Positions 19,946-30,413 of a DNA stretch of 64,000 bases are shown one piece after another; the stretch's first letter is position 1, and each line of letters starts with the position of its first letter. The position numbers were made by a program, and so were the translations under genes. Source of the DNA: Prochlorococcus marinus subsp. marinus str. CCMP1375 (GTDB taxonomy: Bacteria > Cyanobacteriota > Cyanobacteriia > PCC-6307 > Cyanobiaceae); assembly GCF_000007925.1 (NCBI RefSeq), contig NC_005042.1:496001-560000 (forward strand). The letters run 5' to 3'. The notes under the pieces were generated by a model. The model worked only from the letters and a program-made list of their open reading frames with translations. It did not search any database and was not told the DNA's origin.

Positions 19946-20084
19946 CTTTTTAAGTTTTGCCTGATAATTTGGAAAATTTTGTATAGAAATTTAAATCGAA
20001 GTGCATTAATCCATGACAGGGTTTTGCAAAAGCCCCCATTTTTGACCGTTTAAGTTGAGAATACTAAAAGTTATAGTGATTTTC

Positions 20085-20189
20085 ATGGAGACTTCAACCA
20101 CTATTGATCTTGCGGGCCTTTGTTTAGTGGTGGTTATGCATGCTGGGATATTAGCTTTGAGATTAGGAATTAGCCTTAAAAGAGCTTAA
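20085..20189 (+). CDS. psaM: Photosystem I subunit XII (PsaM)
   Basis: 34-aa single-helix protein: a short acidic/polar start (METSTTID), a hydrophobic stretch LAGLCLVVVMHAGILAL and a basic tail (ISLKRA). Size, topology and position between a lipoate ligase and por match psaM in Prochlorococcus. PsaM lies in the PSI trimer interface region. Sequence similarity to PsaM of other cyanobacteria is modest, so the call leans on topology and context. Confidence 0.7.
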   Translation: METSTTIDLAGLCLVVVMHAGILALRLGISLKRA

Positions 20190-20254
20190 TAAGCTTTATT
20201 ATTGGCATTTCCACTGTCTTTGCGTTAAAAGCAAGTAAATAGTCTTTATTCTTT

Positions 20255-20671
20255 TTGGCACTCCCACAGGTTAAGCCTAGAGAATCATTCCCAAGGCGCA
20301 GCAGAGATGCTAGAAGACATTCAAAAAGGGAGCTTGTATCTTCTTCTAAACGAATTGACTCATCTACGTTGGCGGCAACCTTTCAGTTGCAAGAAGATCA
20401 GCGCGAGCTGACTTATAGCCTAATAGGTTTATTTATAAAAACAGGACTTTTGGTAATAGCAATTGCTAGCTCCTTGAAACTAGGAATTGCTTCTCATCAA
20501 CGAATAAGTCGTAACAATGAAATCTCTGCGGTACTTAGGTCAGAAACTCAAAAGCTGGAGAGATTGCATCTAAGATTTGACAGTTTATTTTCCATAGGAG
20601 GAAAAGATACATTAATGGACGAGCAAGATCAATGGATCCCCCCTAAAAGCAGGCGAATTATTTGGCGTTGA
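20255..20671 (+). CDS. Conserved small membrane protein of unknown function
   Basis: 138-aa protein beginning at TTG 20255. The first ~50 residues are basic and serine-rich (PRRSRDARRHSKREL). One transmembrane helix lies at about residues 70-88 (LFIKTGLLVIAIASSLKLGI). After it comes a predicted helical/coiled segment (RSETQKLERLHLRFDSLF) and the end IPPKSRRIIWR. I do not recognise a family. It sits between psaM and por, so a thylakoid role is conceivable but unsupported. Confidence 0.6.
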   Translation: MALPQVKPRESFPRRSRDARRHSKRELVSSSKRIDSSTLAATFQLQEDQRELTYSLIGLFIKTGLLVIAIASSLKLGIASHQRISRNNEISAVLRSETQKLERLHLRFDSLFSIGGKDTLMDEQDQWIPPKSRRIIWR

Positions 20672-20743
20672 AAATTATCTTTAAAGTTTCTTTGATTTTG
20701 TATGCCTTCGTAGTTGACTAAAGAAGTTGTTAATGAATTGGAT

Positions 20744-21763
20744 ATGTCTTCATTTCAGTCAGCTCCAGGTACAGTCTTAATCACTGGGACGACTTCTGGA
20801 GTTGGATTATATGCAACCAAGGCTTTGATAGACCTTGGTTGGAAGGTGATTACAGCAAATAGGTCACCTGAAAGAGCTGAAAAAGCAGCTGTAAAATTGG
20901 GATTGCCTTTTAGGTGCCCTAAACAGCTCCAACACATATCTATAGATCTTTCGGATTTAGATAGTGTTAGTAAGGGAGTTAAGGATCTTTTAGATAAATT
21001 GGATGAACCTTTGGATGCTTTGGTCTGTAATGCGGCCGTTTATATGCCTCGATTATCAAAACCCCGCAGATCACCGCAGGGATATGAGCTTTCAATGGCT
21101 ACTAATCATTTTGGACATTTCCTTATGATCCAACTTCTCTTAGAAAATCTAAGTAAATCAAAACGTCCAGTGTGGAAGGGACGTTCATGGGGAATTGAAT
21201 CTTCCAGATTAGTTATGCTAGGAACAGTGACTGCTAATTACAAGGAACTTGGAGGTAAAATACCTATACCGGCGCCAGCTGATTTAGGGGATTTATCTGG
21301 TTTTAAAGAAGGGTTCTTGGATCCAATTTGTATGGCTAGTGGGAAACGTTTCAAGCCAGGTAAGGCTTATAAAGATAGCAAGCTCTGCAACATGATCACT
21401 ATTCAAGAACTGCATAGGAGATTTAAAGATTCTTCGGTTGTCTTTAGCTCTCTTTATCCAGGTTGTGTAGCTAATACAAAACTTTTTAGAAATACTCCAA
21501 AGATTTTTCAATGGCTTTTCCCTCTATTCCAGAGGTTTGTAACAGGTGGCTTTGTTAGTCAGCCTTTAGCCGGTAAAAGAGTCGCTCAAGTGGTTTCTAG
21601 CCCAGAGTTTGGAATTTCTGGCGTTCATTGGAGTTGGGGGAATCGCCAGAAAAAAAATGGCGAGCAGTTCTCTCAGAAATTATCTGAAAGAATAACCGAC
21701 CCTGAAACAGCTAGTGATGTTTGGGACCTTTCTATGAAACTTGCAGAAGTAAACGTAAAATAA
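20744..21763 (+). CDS. por: Light-dependent protochlorophyllide oxidoreductase
   Basis: NADPH- and light-dependent reduction of protochlorophyllide to chlorophyllide. SDR fold with [10 protein letters not shown] near the start, NAAVY, and the catalytic YKDSK ([10 protein letters not shown]). I start at ATG 20744 ([15 protein letters not shown]), the usual POR beginning; a TTG at 20714 would add ten residues. It is convergent with chlL, so both routes to chlorophyllide are adjacent. Confidence 0.96.
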   Translation: MSSFQSAPGTVLITGTTSGVGLYATKALIDLGWKVITANRSPERAEKAAVKLGLPFRCPKQLQHISIDLSDLDSVSKGVKDLLDKLDEPLDALVCNAAVYMPRLSKPRRSPQGYELSMATNHFGHFLMIQLLLENLSKSKRPVWKGRSWGIESSRLVMLGTVTANYKELGGKIPIPAPADLGDLSGFKEGFLDPICMASGKRFKPGKAYKDSKLCNMITIQELHRRFKDSSVVFSSLYPGCVANTKLFRNTPKIFQWLFPLFQRFVTGGFVSQPLAGKRVAQVVSSPEFGISGVHWSWGNRQKKNGEQFSQKLSERITDPETASDVWDLSMKLAEVNVK

Positions 21764-21768
21764 ACAAA

Positions 21769-21787
21769 AGGGATTAAGCCTTAAACC

Positions 21788-21789
<2 letters not shown>
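21769..21789. terminator. Weak stem-loop between convergent por and chlL
   Basis: AGGG-a-TTAA / TTAA-a-CCCT surrounds a GCC loop in the 24-bp gap between the two convergent stop codons, extending into the chlL stop. It has one A/A mismatch and no long T run, so any termination would be weak and possibly bidirectional. Confidence 0.3.
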
Positions 21790-22687
<898 letters not shown>

Positions 22688-22863
22688 TTACAAATTCGGT
22701 TAGTTATTTATACATTCAAGCAGGAATATCATTAGTTAGTAAATATTTAGTTAATTAGATACAAGTAGTTTTTTATTAGAGTTTTGATATCTACACATTT
22801 CAAGAGTTTGGGAGGAGAATGAGCCTAAATACTCATAACAAATTATTTTTTTTTGTACATAAT

Positions 22864-24456
22864 TCAAGCTCCGAAATGAGCTTTTGCGTCTAATAAGGTC
22901 TCTCCGTCTATTTCTCTACAGCCTGCCTGTCGCGCATACTTTTCAGTATTTCTTCGAACTTTACCTCTTACAAAGAAAGGAATTTTGGCTAATTCTGATT
23001 CACCTTCTGAAGTCCAATGAATACTTTCACCAGCAGGTGAATGATTATTTGGAGATTGATTGATTCCCTTGGAAGATGTTTTTGTTTCTGATGCATGACC
23101 TCCTAGATGCCCTAAATGACTTTGATGCCCATCAGTGAATTCAAAGTCATGACGAAACATTCCTATTAAATGCTCTTCGAGTCCCATCATTAGCGGGTGA
23201 ACCCAATCATCGAAAATTACATTGGCACCTTCCCAACCCATTTGTGGGCTATAGCGAGCAGGAACATCTTGAACATGCATAGGTGTGCTTATTACTGCGC
23301 ATGGAATCCCTAGCCTCTTTGCGCTATGTCTTTCCATTTGAGTCCCTAGAACTAGCTCTGGGGCACATTCTTTTATTGATTCTTCGACTTCCAAATAGTC
23401 GTTCGTAATTAAGGCTTCTAATCCAAGTTCTGTTGCTGCAGCTCTAACTTTTCGAGCCATCTCCCGACTGTAAGTTCCTATGCCTACAACTTCGAAACCT
23501 AGTTCTTCATTTGCAATTCTTGCAGCAGCCAATACATGGGTGCCATCTCCAAATATAAAAACCCTTTTCCCTGTCAAGTAATTGGAATCGACTGATTTTG
23601 AATACCAAGGTAGTTTCGATTGGTCTGAATTACTAATTGAGTTGGATACTTCCATTCCCAATAGCTCATAAAGCTCTTCAAGAAAATCCTGTGTTGCTTT
23701 TACTCCTATAGGCACCACTTTTGTAAAGGGTGTCTTGAAATTTCGTTCAAGCCAAAGACATGTAGATTCTGCAATTTCCGGATATAGACAAACATTTGCA
23801 TCAGCCTTTGGAAGTCTCATTAAATCACTAGGGGATGCTCCTAAAGGCGCAATTACATTGATGTCAATACCATTTTCACCAAGAATCTTTTGTATTTCTA
23901 AAACGTCGTCTCTACATCTAAATCCTAATAGGGATGGGCCTAATAAGTTTACTCTCGGTCTTCTTCCTTCTTCTTGCCATGATTGCTTCGCATTGTTTGA
24001 AGAATCCTCTGAAATTTCTTTTAATAGGCCTCTAATTAGTTGATAGAAGGTTTCAGAAGCTCCCCAGTTTTCTTTTTTACTATATGCGGGGAGTTCTAAG
24101 CTAACAATAGGAATGTTGAGACCCATTCCTTTAGCTAAAGAACCTGGTTGATCTTGAATTAATTCAGCAGTACAGCTTTCTCCAACAAGAAGAGCTTCAG
24201 GTTTGAACCTTTCAACTGCCTCAAAAATATGCCCTTTAACTAATTCTGCAGTGTCTCCACCTAGATCTCTGGCTTGAAAAGTTGTATAGGTAACTGGTGG
24301 TCTACTGCCTCTACGCTCAATCATTGTGAAAAGGAGATCTGCATAAGTATCTCCCTGAGGAGCATGCAAAACGTAATGAAGCCCTTTCATAGAAGTGGCT
24401 ATTCTCATAGCCCCTATATGGGGGGGGCCTTCATATGTCCAAAGTGTTAGTTCCAT
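22864..24456 (-). CDS. chlB: Light-independent protochlorophyllide reductase subunit B
   Basis: NifK-like subunit of dark-operative protochlorophyllide reductase. It starts [20 protein letters not shown]; the cluster-ligand aspartate of ChlB falls in the N-terminal segment near [12 protein letters not shown], and [13 protein letters not shown] carries a conserved cysteine. [12 protein letters not shown] lies in the middle domain. The C-terminal ~60 residues contain the small domain ([16 protein letters not shown]) typical of ChlB after a variable histidine-rich linker. It is separated from chlN by 4 bp, consistent with co-transcription. Confidence 0.98.
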   Translation of the reverse strand: MELTLWTYEGPPHIGAMRIATSMKGLHYVLHAPQGDTYADLLFTMIERRGSRPPVTYTTFQARDLGGDTAELVKGHIFEAVERFKPEALLVGESCTAELIQDQPGSLAKGMGLNIPIVSLELPAYSKKENWGASETFYQLIRGLLKEISEDSSNNAKQSWQEEGRRPRVNLLGPSLLGFRCRDDVLEIQKILGENGIDINVIAPLGASPSDLMRLPKADANVCLYPEIAESTCLWLERNFKTPFTKVVPIGVKATQDFLEELYELLGMEVSNSISNSDQSKLPWYSKSVDSNYLTGKRVFIFGDGTHVLAAARIANEELGFEVVGIGTYSREMARKVRAAATELGLEALITNDYLEVEESIKECAPELVLGTQMERHSAKRLGIPCAVISTPMHVQDVPARYSPQMGWEGANVIFDDWVHPLMMGLEEHLIGMFRHDFEFTDGHQSHLGHLGGHASETKTSSKGINQSPNNHSPAGESIHWTSEGESELAKIPFFVRGKVRRNTEKYARQAGCREIDGETLLDAKAHFGA

Positions 24457-24460
24457 GGGT

Positions 24461-25732
<1,272 letters not shown>

Positions 25733-25868
25733 CTATCTTTAAAGTGCATCTATTAATCGAAAGATGCAATTACTAACAGGAAAAATTCGGAATTCAATAT
25801 ATATTTTGTTGCTTTTTATTTAGCGTTTTGGACTGATTTCTCAAAATAGCTGATAAATATGAGTAATT

Positions 25869-26240
25869 CTAGTTTCTCCAGTAAGAACTGTCTTCACCTT
25901 GAGTCCCAGACAGTTTCCAGACATTTCTACTTATTCTTCGTGCAAGTAGACCCCCTCGCGTTGTTTTTGAAGATCCAGGACGCGCTCCTATTAGATGAGT
26001 TACCTCAGCAGTGCTTAATGGTGCACCTGTTTCTATTGCTAAGGCAATCAATTCGAGGCGTTCTCTAAGCGCATGAAGATCGAATTTCTCTTGATTGTCT
26101 TCAACTAATCTTAATCTTGAAGTGCTATTACTAGATATTCTTTGCATCATTCCAAGACCTACTAACCCAAGTGCTTGTTCAGGCTTCAAGTCGCTTGGTA
26201 TAGCTTGAGAGTCGGGGTTACTTTTTTGAGGAGCAGACAT
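25869..26240 (-). CDS. Unknown protein, possible winged-helix-like fold
   Basis: 123-aa soluble protein between chlN and csoS1D. I do not recognise a named family. Residues 50-70 (LHALRERLELIALAIETG) look helical, and 73-90 (LSTAEVTHLIGARPGSSK) read like a helix-turn-helix or winged-helix element, followed by basic TTRGGLLARRISRNVWKL. It is divergent from csoS1D with ~98 bp shared upstream DNA, so a regulatory role on that gene is possible but speculative. Confidence 0.6.
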   Translation of the reverse strand: MSAPQKSNPDSQAIPSDLKPEQALGLVGLGMMQRISSNSTSRLRLVEDNQEKFDLHALRERLELIALAIETGAPLSTAEVTHLIGARPGSSKTTRGGLLARRISRNVWKLSGTQGEDSSYWRN

Positions 26241-26338
26241 CTTTTTATGCTGTATTTCTTTGAAGATATCGGTAGAAATTTAAGGTTGCAAGACTTTTAA
26301 TTAGCTAAATAGACGATCTTTCGGGTAGTATCCCCGCC

Positions 26339-27112
26339 ATGACCGGACTCGCTAGTTATGAAAATGGTGAGCGCCGACTCTCAGGGAGTGCGCTAGTTAC
26401 AGGATCTGAGGTAGGGCCTCAGGCTTCTGGAGCAAGCTGTGTTATTACTACTGATTCTGAGAAGTCACTTGTTTCTCGCCAAGCGAGCCATGTTCAGCAA
26501 ATTGAGTTAAGAAGTTACGTATTCCTAGATTCATTGCAGCCCCAGCTTGCAGCATATATGGGGACAGTTAGTCAGGGATTTCTTCCTATACCAGGAGATG
26601 CTTGCCTTTGGATGGAAGTTTCGCCAGGGATGGCTGTTCATAGGGTTACCGATATTGCGCTTAAGGCTAGTAATGTCAGACTTGGCCAGATGGTTGTTGA
26701 GAGGGCTTTTGGCTCTTTAGCTCTTTACCACCGAGATCAAAGTACCGTTCTTCACTCTGGTGATGTTGTCTTAGATGCTATTGGCAGTAGTGTTAGTAGA
26801 CGTACTAAACCGGCAGTTAGTTGGACTGAAGTAATTAGAGCAATAACTCCTGATCATGCAGTTTTAATTAACCGTCAAAATCGTAGAGGCTCAATGATTC
26901 AATCTGGTATGAGTATGTTTATTCTTGAGACAGAGCCTGCTGGTTATGTGTTAATGGCAGCAAATGAAGCCGAGAAGGCTTCTAATATCACAGTTGTTGA
27001 CGTAAAAGGTGTGGGAGCATTTGGAAGATTAACTCTTGCTGGCAAAGAAGGTGATGTTGAGGAGGCAGCAGCAGCAGCAATGAGATCTATCGATCAAATT
27101 AATCGCCAATAG
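26339..27112 (+). CDS. csoS1D: Carboxysome shell protein CsoS1D (tandem BMC)
   Basis: Tandem bacterial-microcompartment-domain protein (257 aa) forming gated pseudohexameric trimers in the alpha-carboxysome shell, thought to pass larger metabolites such as RuBP. A variable ~50-residue leader precedes the first BMC repeat ([17 protein letters not shown]) and the second ([18 protein letters not shown]). The pore-gating Glu-Arg pair of MED4 CsoS1D is present as E121-R122 in VVERAFGSL. It is transcribed toward the cso operon but separated from it by convergent rdgB. Confidence 0.93.
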   Translation: MTGLASYENGERRLSGSALVTGSEVGPQASGASCVITTDSEKSLVSRQASHVQQIELRSYVFLDSLQPQLAAYMGTVSQGFLPIPGDACLWMEVSPGMAVHRVTDIALKASNVRLGQMVVERAFGSLALYHRDQSTVLHSGDVVLDAIGSSVSRRTKPAVSWTEVIRAITPDHAVLINRQNRRGSMIQSGMSMFILETEPAGYVLMAANEAEKASNITVVDVKGVGAFGRLTLAGKEGDVEEAAAAAMRSIDQINRQ

Positions 27113-27129
27113 AGAAAAATTTTTATATT

Positions 27130-27714
27130 TTAATTTAGATTTAAAGCTTTAAGAAGATATGGGGACATTGCACGAGCAGCTTTCCCGCGACTTCCAAGTC
27201 TTGTCAATTGTTCTTGACTAAGTTGTCCATAAGTACAATTTGCTTCTCTTACCCAAAAGATGGATTCAAATTCGCCTTCAGGATATGCAGGCTTTTTTAA
27301 AATTTCACCCCAGCAAATTCCTTCTGAATCATGAATATGATTCCCTTGAGGATCACATAAAACCATTACACTGCAGAATCTGGCGCTGCGATAGGGGTTG
27401 TTTTTAAGCTCGCCGAGTAATTTCTTAAGCTTCTCTTCGTTATTGATAGCAAAACGAGCAGAGTAGATCCCAGGAGCACCATTAAGTGCGTCAACCTCAA
27501 GACCTGAATCATCTGCAATTGCCCAAGTGTTAGTCAATTTTGCAGTTGTTTGAGCTTTAAGCAAAGCATTTTCAAGATAACTGGAGCCCGTTTCTTCTAT
27601 GGAAAGACCTTCAGGCTGCCTTTTAACTCCAATTGGAAGAGGTCCTAGCATTGATTCAATCTCTGAGACCTTTTTAGGATTTCCACTAGCAATGGTAAGT
27701 AGTGGTGCTGTCAA
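27130..27714 (-). CDS. rdgB: dITP/XTP pyrophosphatase (Ham1/RdgB)
   Basis: Removes non-canonical purine triphosphates (ITP, XTP) to keep them out of DNA and RNA. 194 aa. Family motifs: LTIASGNPKKVSEIESML at the start, AIADDSGLEVDALNGAPGIYSAR, and LGSRGKAARAMSPYL near the end (usual SHRGKA reads SRGKA). Starts at TTG 27714. It separates csoS1D from csoS1, an arrangement also found in other Prochlorococcus. Confidence 0.95.
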   Translation of the reverse strand: MTAPLLTIASGNPKKVSEIESMLGPLPIGVKRQPEGLSIEETGSSYLENALLKAQTTAKLTNTWAIADDSGLEVDALNGAPGIYSARFAINNEEKLKKLLGELKNNPYRSARFCSVMVLCDPQGNHIHDSEGICWGEILKKPAYPEGEFESIFWVREANCTYGQLSQEQLTRLGSRGKAARAMSPYLLKALNLN

Positions 27715-27807
27715 AATATAAATGAGCCTTTTTTTAAGGCCTTATAAAATTGATTTATAGAGTAACTTATCGATAATCAATAAATTTTTATAGAGACAGG
27801 ATTAGGT

Positions 27808-27962
27808 TGAACATTCCATCCCTTGGCAATGCCATGGGTACCTGTCCCGGGAGGAAGCTAACCAATAAGCAGCTCACAAACAATTGATTGTTCTCAGCTG
27901 CTGACGTAAATCAGGACAGCCTCTTATATCAGTAGTGCCAAGGGTGATAAGCACAGCTTATC
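27808..27962 (+). ncRNA. Candidate structured RNA upstream of csoS1
   Basis: The 359-bp space between rdgB and csoS1 holds no gene but shows nested complementary segments. CCCTTGGCA (27820-27828) pairs exactly with TGCCAAGGG (27936-27944). CTGTCC (27842-27847) pairs with GGACAG (27914-27919). AGCAGCT (27868-27874) pairs with AGCTGCT (27896-27902), capped by AACAAT/ATTGTT. A further hairpin GATAAGC-aca-GCTTATC is at 27946-27962. The long rod with internal loops resembles 6S-type RNAs, but I cannot assign a family. The strand is inferred from the cso direction. Alternatively it is a structured leader of csoS1. Confidence 0.4.
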
Positions 27963-28040
27963 AGCGAGAGTAAATAAGGTGATAGTGTTTTTGATGAATT
28001 CCCCTTGACTTAATAGTATCTCAGCCGTCATTGTCCTTGA

Positions 28041-28054
28041 TGAACATTCCATCC
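28041..28054. repeat. Second copy of a 14-bp direct repeat (first at 27808-27821)
   Basis: TGAACATTCCATCC occurs at 27808-27821, at the 5' edge of the candidate RNA, and again at 28041-28054, 19 bp before the csoS1 start. Both copies are in the same orientation, 233 bp apart. They may be binding sites for one regulator or shared transcript starts. Confidence 0.5.
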
Positions 28055-28073
28055 TTTATTTTTCGCAAGGCAT

Positions 28074-28385
28074 ATGGCTAACGAAACTATGGGCATAGCA
28101 CTCGGCATGATCGAGACACGCGGCCTTGTTCCAGCTATTGAAGCTGCTGACGCAATGACCAAGGCTGCTGAAGTGCGCCTTATAGGTCGTGAATTTGTTG
28201 GTGGCGGTTATGTAACAGTTCTAGTTCGTGGAGAAACTGGTGCAGTTAATGCTGCAGTTCGTGCAGGCGCTGACGCCTGTGAGCGTGTAGGAGACGGACT
28301 TGTTGCTGCTCACATCATTGCTCGTCCTCATAGAGAAGTTGAGCCTGCATTGGGTAACGGCAACTTCCTTGGTCAAAAGGACTGA
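28074..28385 (+). CDS. csoS1: Major carboxysome shell hexamer protein CsoS1
   Basis: 103-aa single-BMC protein that builds the facets of the alpha-carboxysome shell. The BMC domain covers nearly the whole chain (ALGMIETRGLVPAIEAADAM, REFVGGGYVTVLVRGETGAV, GDGLVAAHIIARPH). It is the first gene of the cso operon. A 6-bp hairpin GCTTGA/TCAAGC follows its stop. Its BMC core is close to that of csoS1E, 6.8 kb downstream. Confidence 0.97.
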   Translation: MANETMGIALGMIETRGLVPAIEAADAMTKAAEVRLIGREFVGGGYVTVLVRGETGAVNAAVRAGADACERVGDGLVAAHIIARPHREVEPALGNGNFLGQKD

Positions 28386-28395
28386 AATCTAAAGC

Positions 28396-28413
28396 GCTTG
28401 ATTTAATTCAAGC
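28396..28413 (+). promoter_or_regulatory. Intercistronic hairpin csoS1-cbbL
   Basis: GCTTGA-tttaat-TCAAGC, a short perfect stem-loop 10 bp after the csoS1 stop. It is AT-rich without a T run. It may stabilise the 3' end of processed csoS1 mRNA or slow polymerase. Confidence 0.35.
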
Positions 28414-28453
28414 CTGATTTCATATCCCTATATCGACTTACAGGAGTTATCCC

Positions 28454-29866
28454 ATGAGTAAAAAGTATGACGCTGGGGTTAAGGAGTACAGAGACACCTA
28501 CTGGACTCCCGATTATGTACCCCTAGACACAGACCTTTTGGCTTGTTTTAAATGCACAGGTCAAGAAGGAGTTCCAAGAGAGGAAGTTGCTGCTGCTGTA
28601 GCTGCTGAATCATCAACAGGTACTTGGTCTACGGTTTGGTCTGAATTGCTAACTGACCTTGAATTTTACAAGGGCCGTTGTTATCGCATTGAGGACGTAC
28701 CCGGAGATAAAGAATCTTTTTATGCATTCATTGCATATCCTCTAGATCTTTTTGAAGAAGGCTCAATAACAAACGTTCTGACTTCATTGGTCGGTAATGT
28801 CTTTGGATTTAAAGCTTTACGCCATTTGCGTTTAGAAGATATCCGCTTCCCAATGGCCTTCATCAAGACATGTGGAGGACCCCCTCAAGGAATCGTTGTT
28901 GAGCGTGACCGCTTGAATAAGTATGGTCGCCCTCTTCTTGGTTGCACCATTAAGCCTAAGCTTGGCCTTTCTGGTAAAAACTATGGACGTGTGGTTTATG
29001 AATGCCTTCGAGGTGGCTTAGATCTTACAAAAGATGATGAGAACATAAACTCACAGCCCTTCCAGCGGTGGAGAGATCGTTTTGAGTTTGTTGCTGAAGC
29101 TGTAAAGCTTGCCCAGCAAGAGACAGGCGAGGTTAAAGGTCATTATCTTAATTGCACAGCTACTACTCCTGAAGAGATGTATGAGCGTGCAGAGTTCGCT
29201 AAAGAGCTTGATATGCCTATTATCATGCATGACTACATAACTGGAGGCTTTACTGCTAACACAGGCTTGGCCAACTGGTGCCGTAAGAATGGCATGTTGC
29301 TTCATATCCATAGAGCAATGCATGCGGTGATTGATCGTCATCCAAAGCATGGTATCCATTTCCGTGTTCTAGCAAAGTGCTTACGCCTATCTGGTGGAGA
29401 TCAACTTCATACCGGAACGGTCGTAGGTAAGTTAGAAGGTGATCGTCAAACCACTCTTGGTTATATCGACAATTTACGTGAATCCTTTGTCCCAGAAGAC
29501 CGCACACGCGGTAACTTCTTTGATCAGGATTGGGGCTCTATGCCAGGCGTATTTGCCGTCGCTTCAGGTGGTATTCATGTATGGCATATGCCTGCTTTGC
29601 TTGCAATCTTTGGTGACGATTCATGCCTTCAGTTTGGAGGTGGTACTCATGGTCATCCATGGGGATCAGCTGCAGGTGCAGCCGCTAACCGTGTAGCTTT
29701 AGAGGCTTGTGTTAAGGCACGTAATGCAGGTAGAGAGATCGAGAAGGAAAGTCGCGACATCCTTATGGAAGCTGCGAAGCATAGTCCAGAGTTGGCTATT
29801 GCACTTGAAACCTGGAAGGAAATTAAATTCGAGTTTGACACCGTTGATAAACTCGACGTTCAGTAA
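28454..29866 (+). CDS. cbbL: RubisCO large subunit (form IA)
   Basis: Catalytic subunit of ribulose-1,5-bisphosphate carboxylase, housed in the alpha-carboxysome. 470 aa. Active-site segments: [30 protein letters not shown] with the carbamylated lysine, [15 protein letters not shown], and loop 6 around [13 protein letters not shown]. The sequence and its cso context fit proteobacterial-type form IA acquired by marine picocyanobacteria. The ribosome site AGGAG precedes the ATG. A hairpin follows the stop. Confidence 0.99.
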   Translation: MSKKYDAGVKEYRDTYWTPDYVPLDTDLLACFKCTGQEGVPREEVAAAVAAESSTGTWSTVWSELLTDLEFYKGRCYRIEDVPGDKESFYAFIAYPLDLFEEGSITNVLTSLVGNVFGFKALRHLRLEDIRFPMAFIKTCGGPPQGIVVERDRLNKYGRPLLGCTIKPKLGLSGKNYGRVVYECLRGGLDLTKDDENINSQPFQRWRDRFEFVAEAVKLAQQETGEVKGHYLNCTATTPEEMYERAEFAKELDMPIIMHDYITGGFTANTGLANWCRKNGMLLHIHRAMHAVIDRHPKHGIHFRVLAKCLRLSGGDQLHTGTVVGKLEGDRQTTLGYIDNLRESFVPEDRTRGNFFDQDWGSMPGVFAVASGGIHVWHMPALLAIFGDDSCLQFGGGTHGHPWGSAAGAAANRVALEACVKARNAGREIEKESRDILMEAAKHSPELAIALETWKEIKFEFDTVDKLDVQ

Positions 29867-29876
29867 TTAACAAAAG

Positions 29877-29902
29877 CATGAGGAGGCTTATTACTCCTCA
29901 TG
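29877..29902 (+). promoter_or_regulatory. Intercistronic hairpin cbbL-cbbS
   Basis: CATGAGGAG-gcttatta-CTCCTCATG is a perfect 9-bp stem-loop 10 bp after the cbbL stop. No T run follows, so full termination is unlikely. It fits an mRNA processing/stability element between the two RubisCO genes. Its AGGAG strand also resembles a buried Shine-Dalgarno sequence. Confidence 0.5.
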
Positions 29903-29969
29903 ACTTCCTTTCCAATCAGTATCCGGTCAAACTATCGGCATACTTTAATTCCCTAAACAAAAGTTCACC

Positions 29970-30311
29970 ATGCCTTTTCAGAGCACAGTTGGTGACTATC
30001 AAACAGTCGCCACCCTGGAGACATTTGGCTTTTTGCCTCCTATGTCACAGGACGAAATTTACGACCAAATCGCTTACATCATCGCGCAGGGTTGGAGCCC
30101 TGTTATTGAACATGTTCATCCAAGTGGCTCCATGCAGACCTATTGGTCTTATTGGAAATTGCCTTTCTTTGGTGAGAAAGATTTGAATGTCGTTGTTAAT
30201 GAGCTTGAAGCTTGCCACCGCGCATATCCAGATCACCATGTTCGAATGGTTGGTTACGATGCTTATACCCAAAGTCAGGGTACAGCTTTCGTAGTCTTTG
30301 AAGGTCGCTAA
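29970..30311 (+). CDS. cbbS: RubisCO small subunit (form IA)
   Basis: 113-aa small subunit capping the L8 core. It has the usual start MPFQSTVGDYQTVATLETFGFLPP, the IAYIIAQGWSPVIEH helix, and SYWKLPFFGE-like segment YWSYWKLPFFGEKD, and ends SQGTAFVVFEGR. It lies 103 bp after cbbL and is followed by another hairpin before csoS2. No clear Shine-Dalgarno sequence precedes the ATG. Confidence 0.99.
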   Translation: MPFQSTVGDYQTVATLETFGFLPPMSQDEIYDQIAYIIAQGWSPVIEHVHPSGSMQTYWSYWKLPFFGEKDLNVVVNELEACHRAYPDHHVRMVGYDAYTQSQGTAFVVFEGR

Positions 30312-30327
30312 GTAAGCGATGACATTT

Positions 30328-30353
30328 ATAGCCTCGTAGCTTTTCGAGGCTAT
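30328..30353 (+). terminator. Stem-loop between cbbS and csoS2 (attenuator-like)
   Basis: ATAGCCTCG-tagctttt-CGAGGCTAT forms a perfect 9-bp stem followed by TTAGTT. It is GC-richer than the other cso hairpins and could act as a partial terminator, so that shell scaffold and later genes are made at lower level than RubisCO and CsoS1. Confidence 0.5.
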
Positions 30354-30413
30354 TTAGTTCCCTTAGAGAAGAATTGGCTCTTCTCGAAACAGCAAAGTTC
30401 CTATCCGGTAGAA

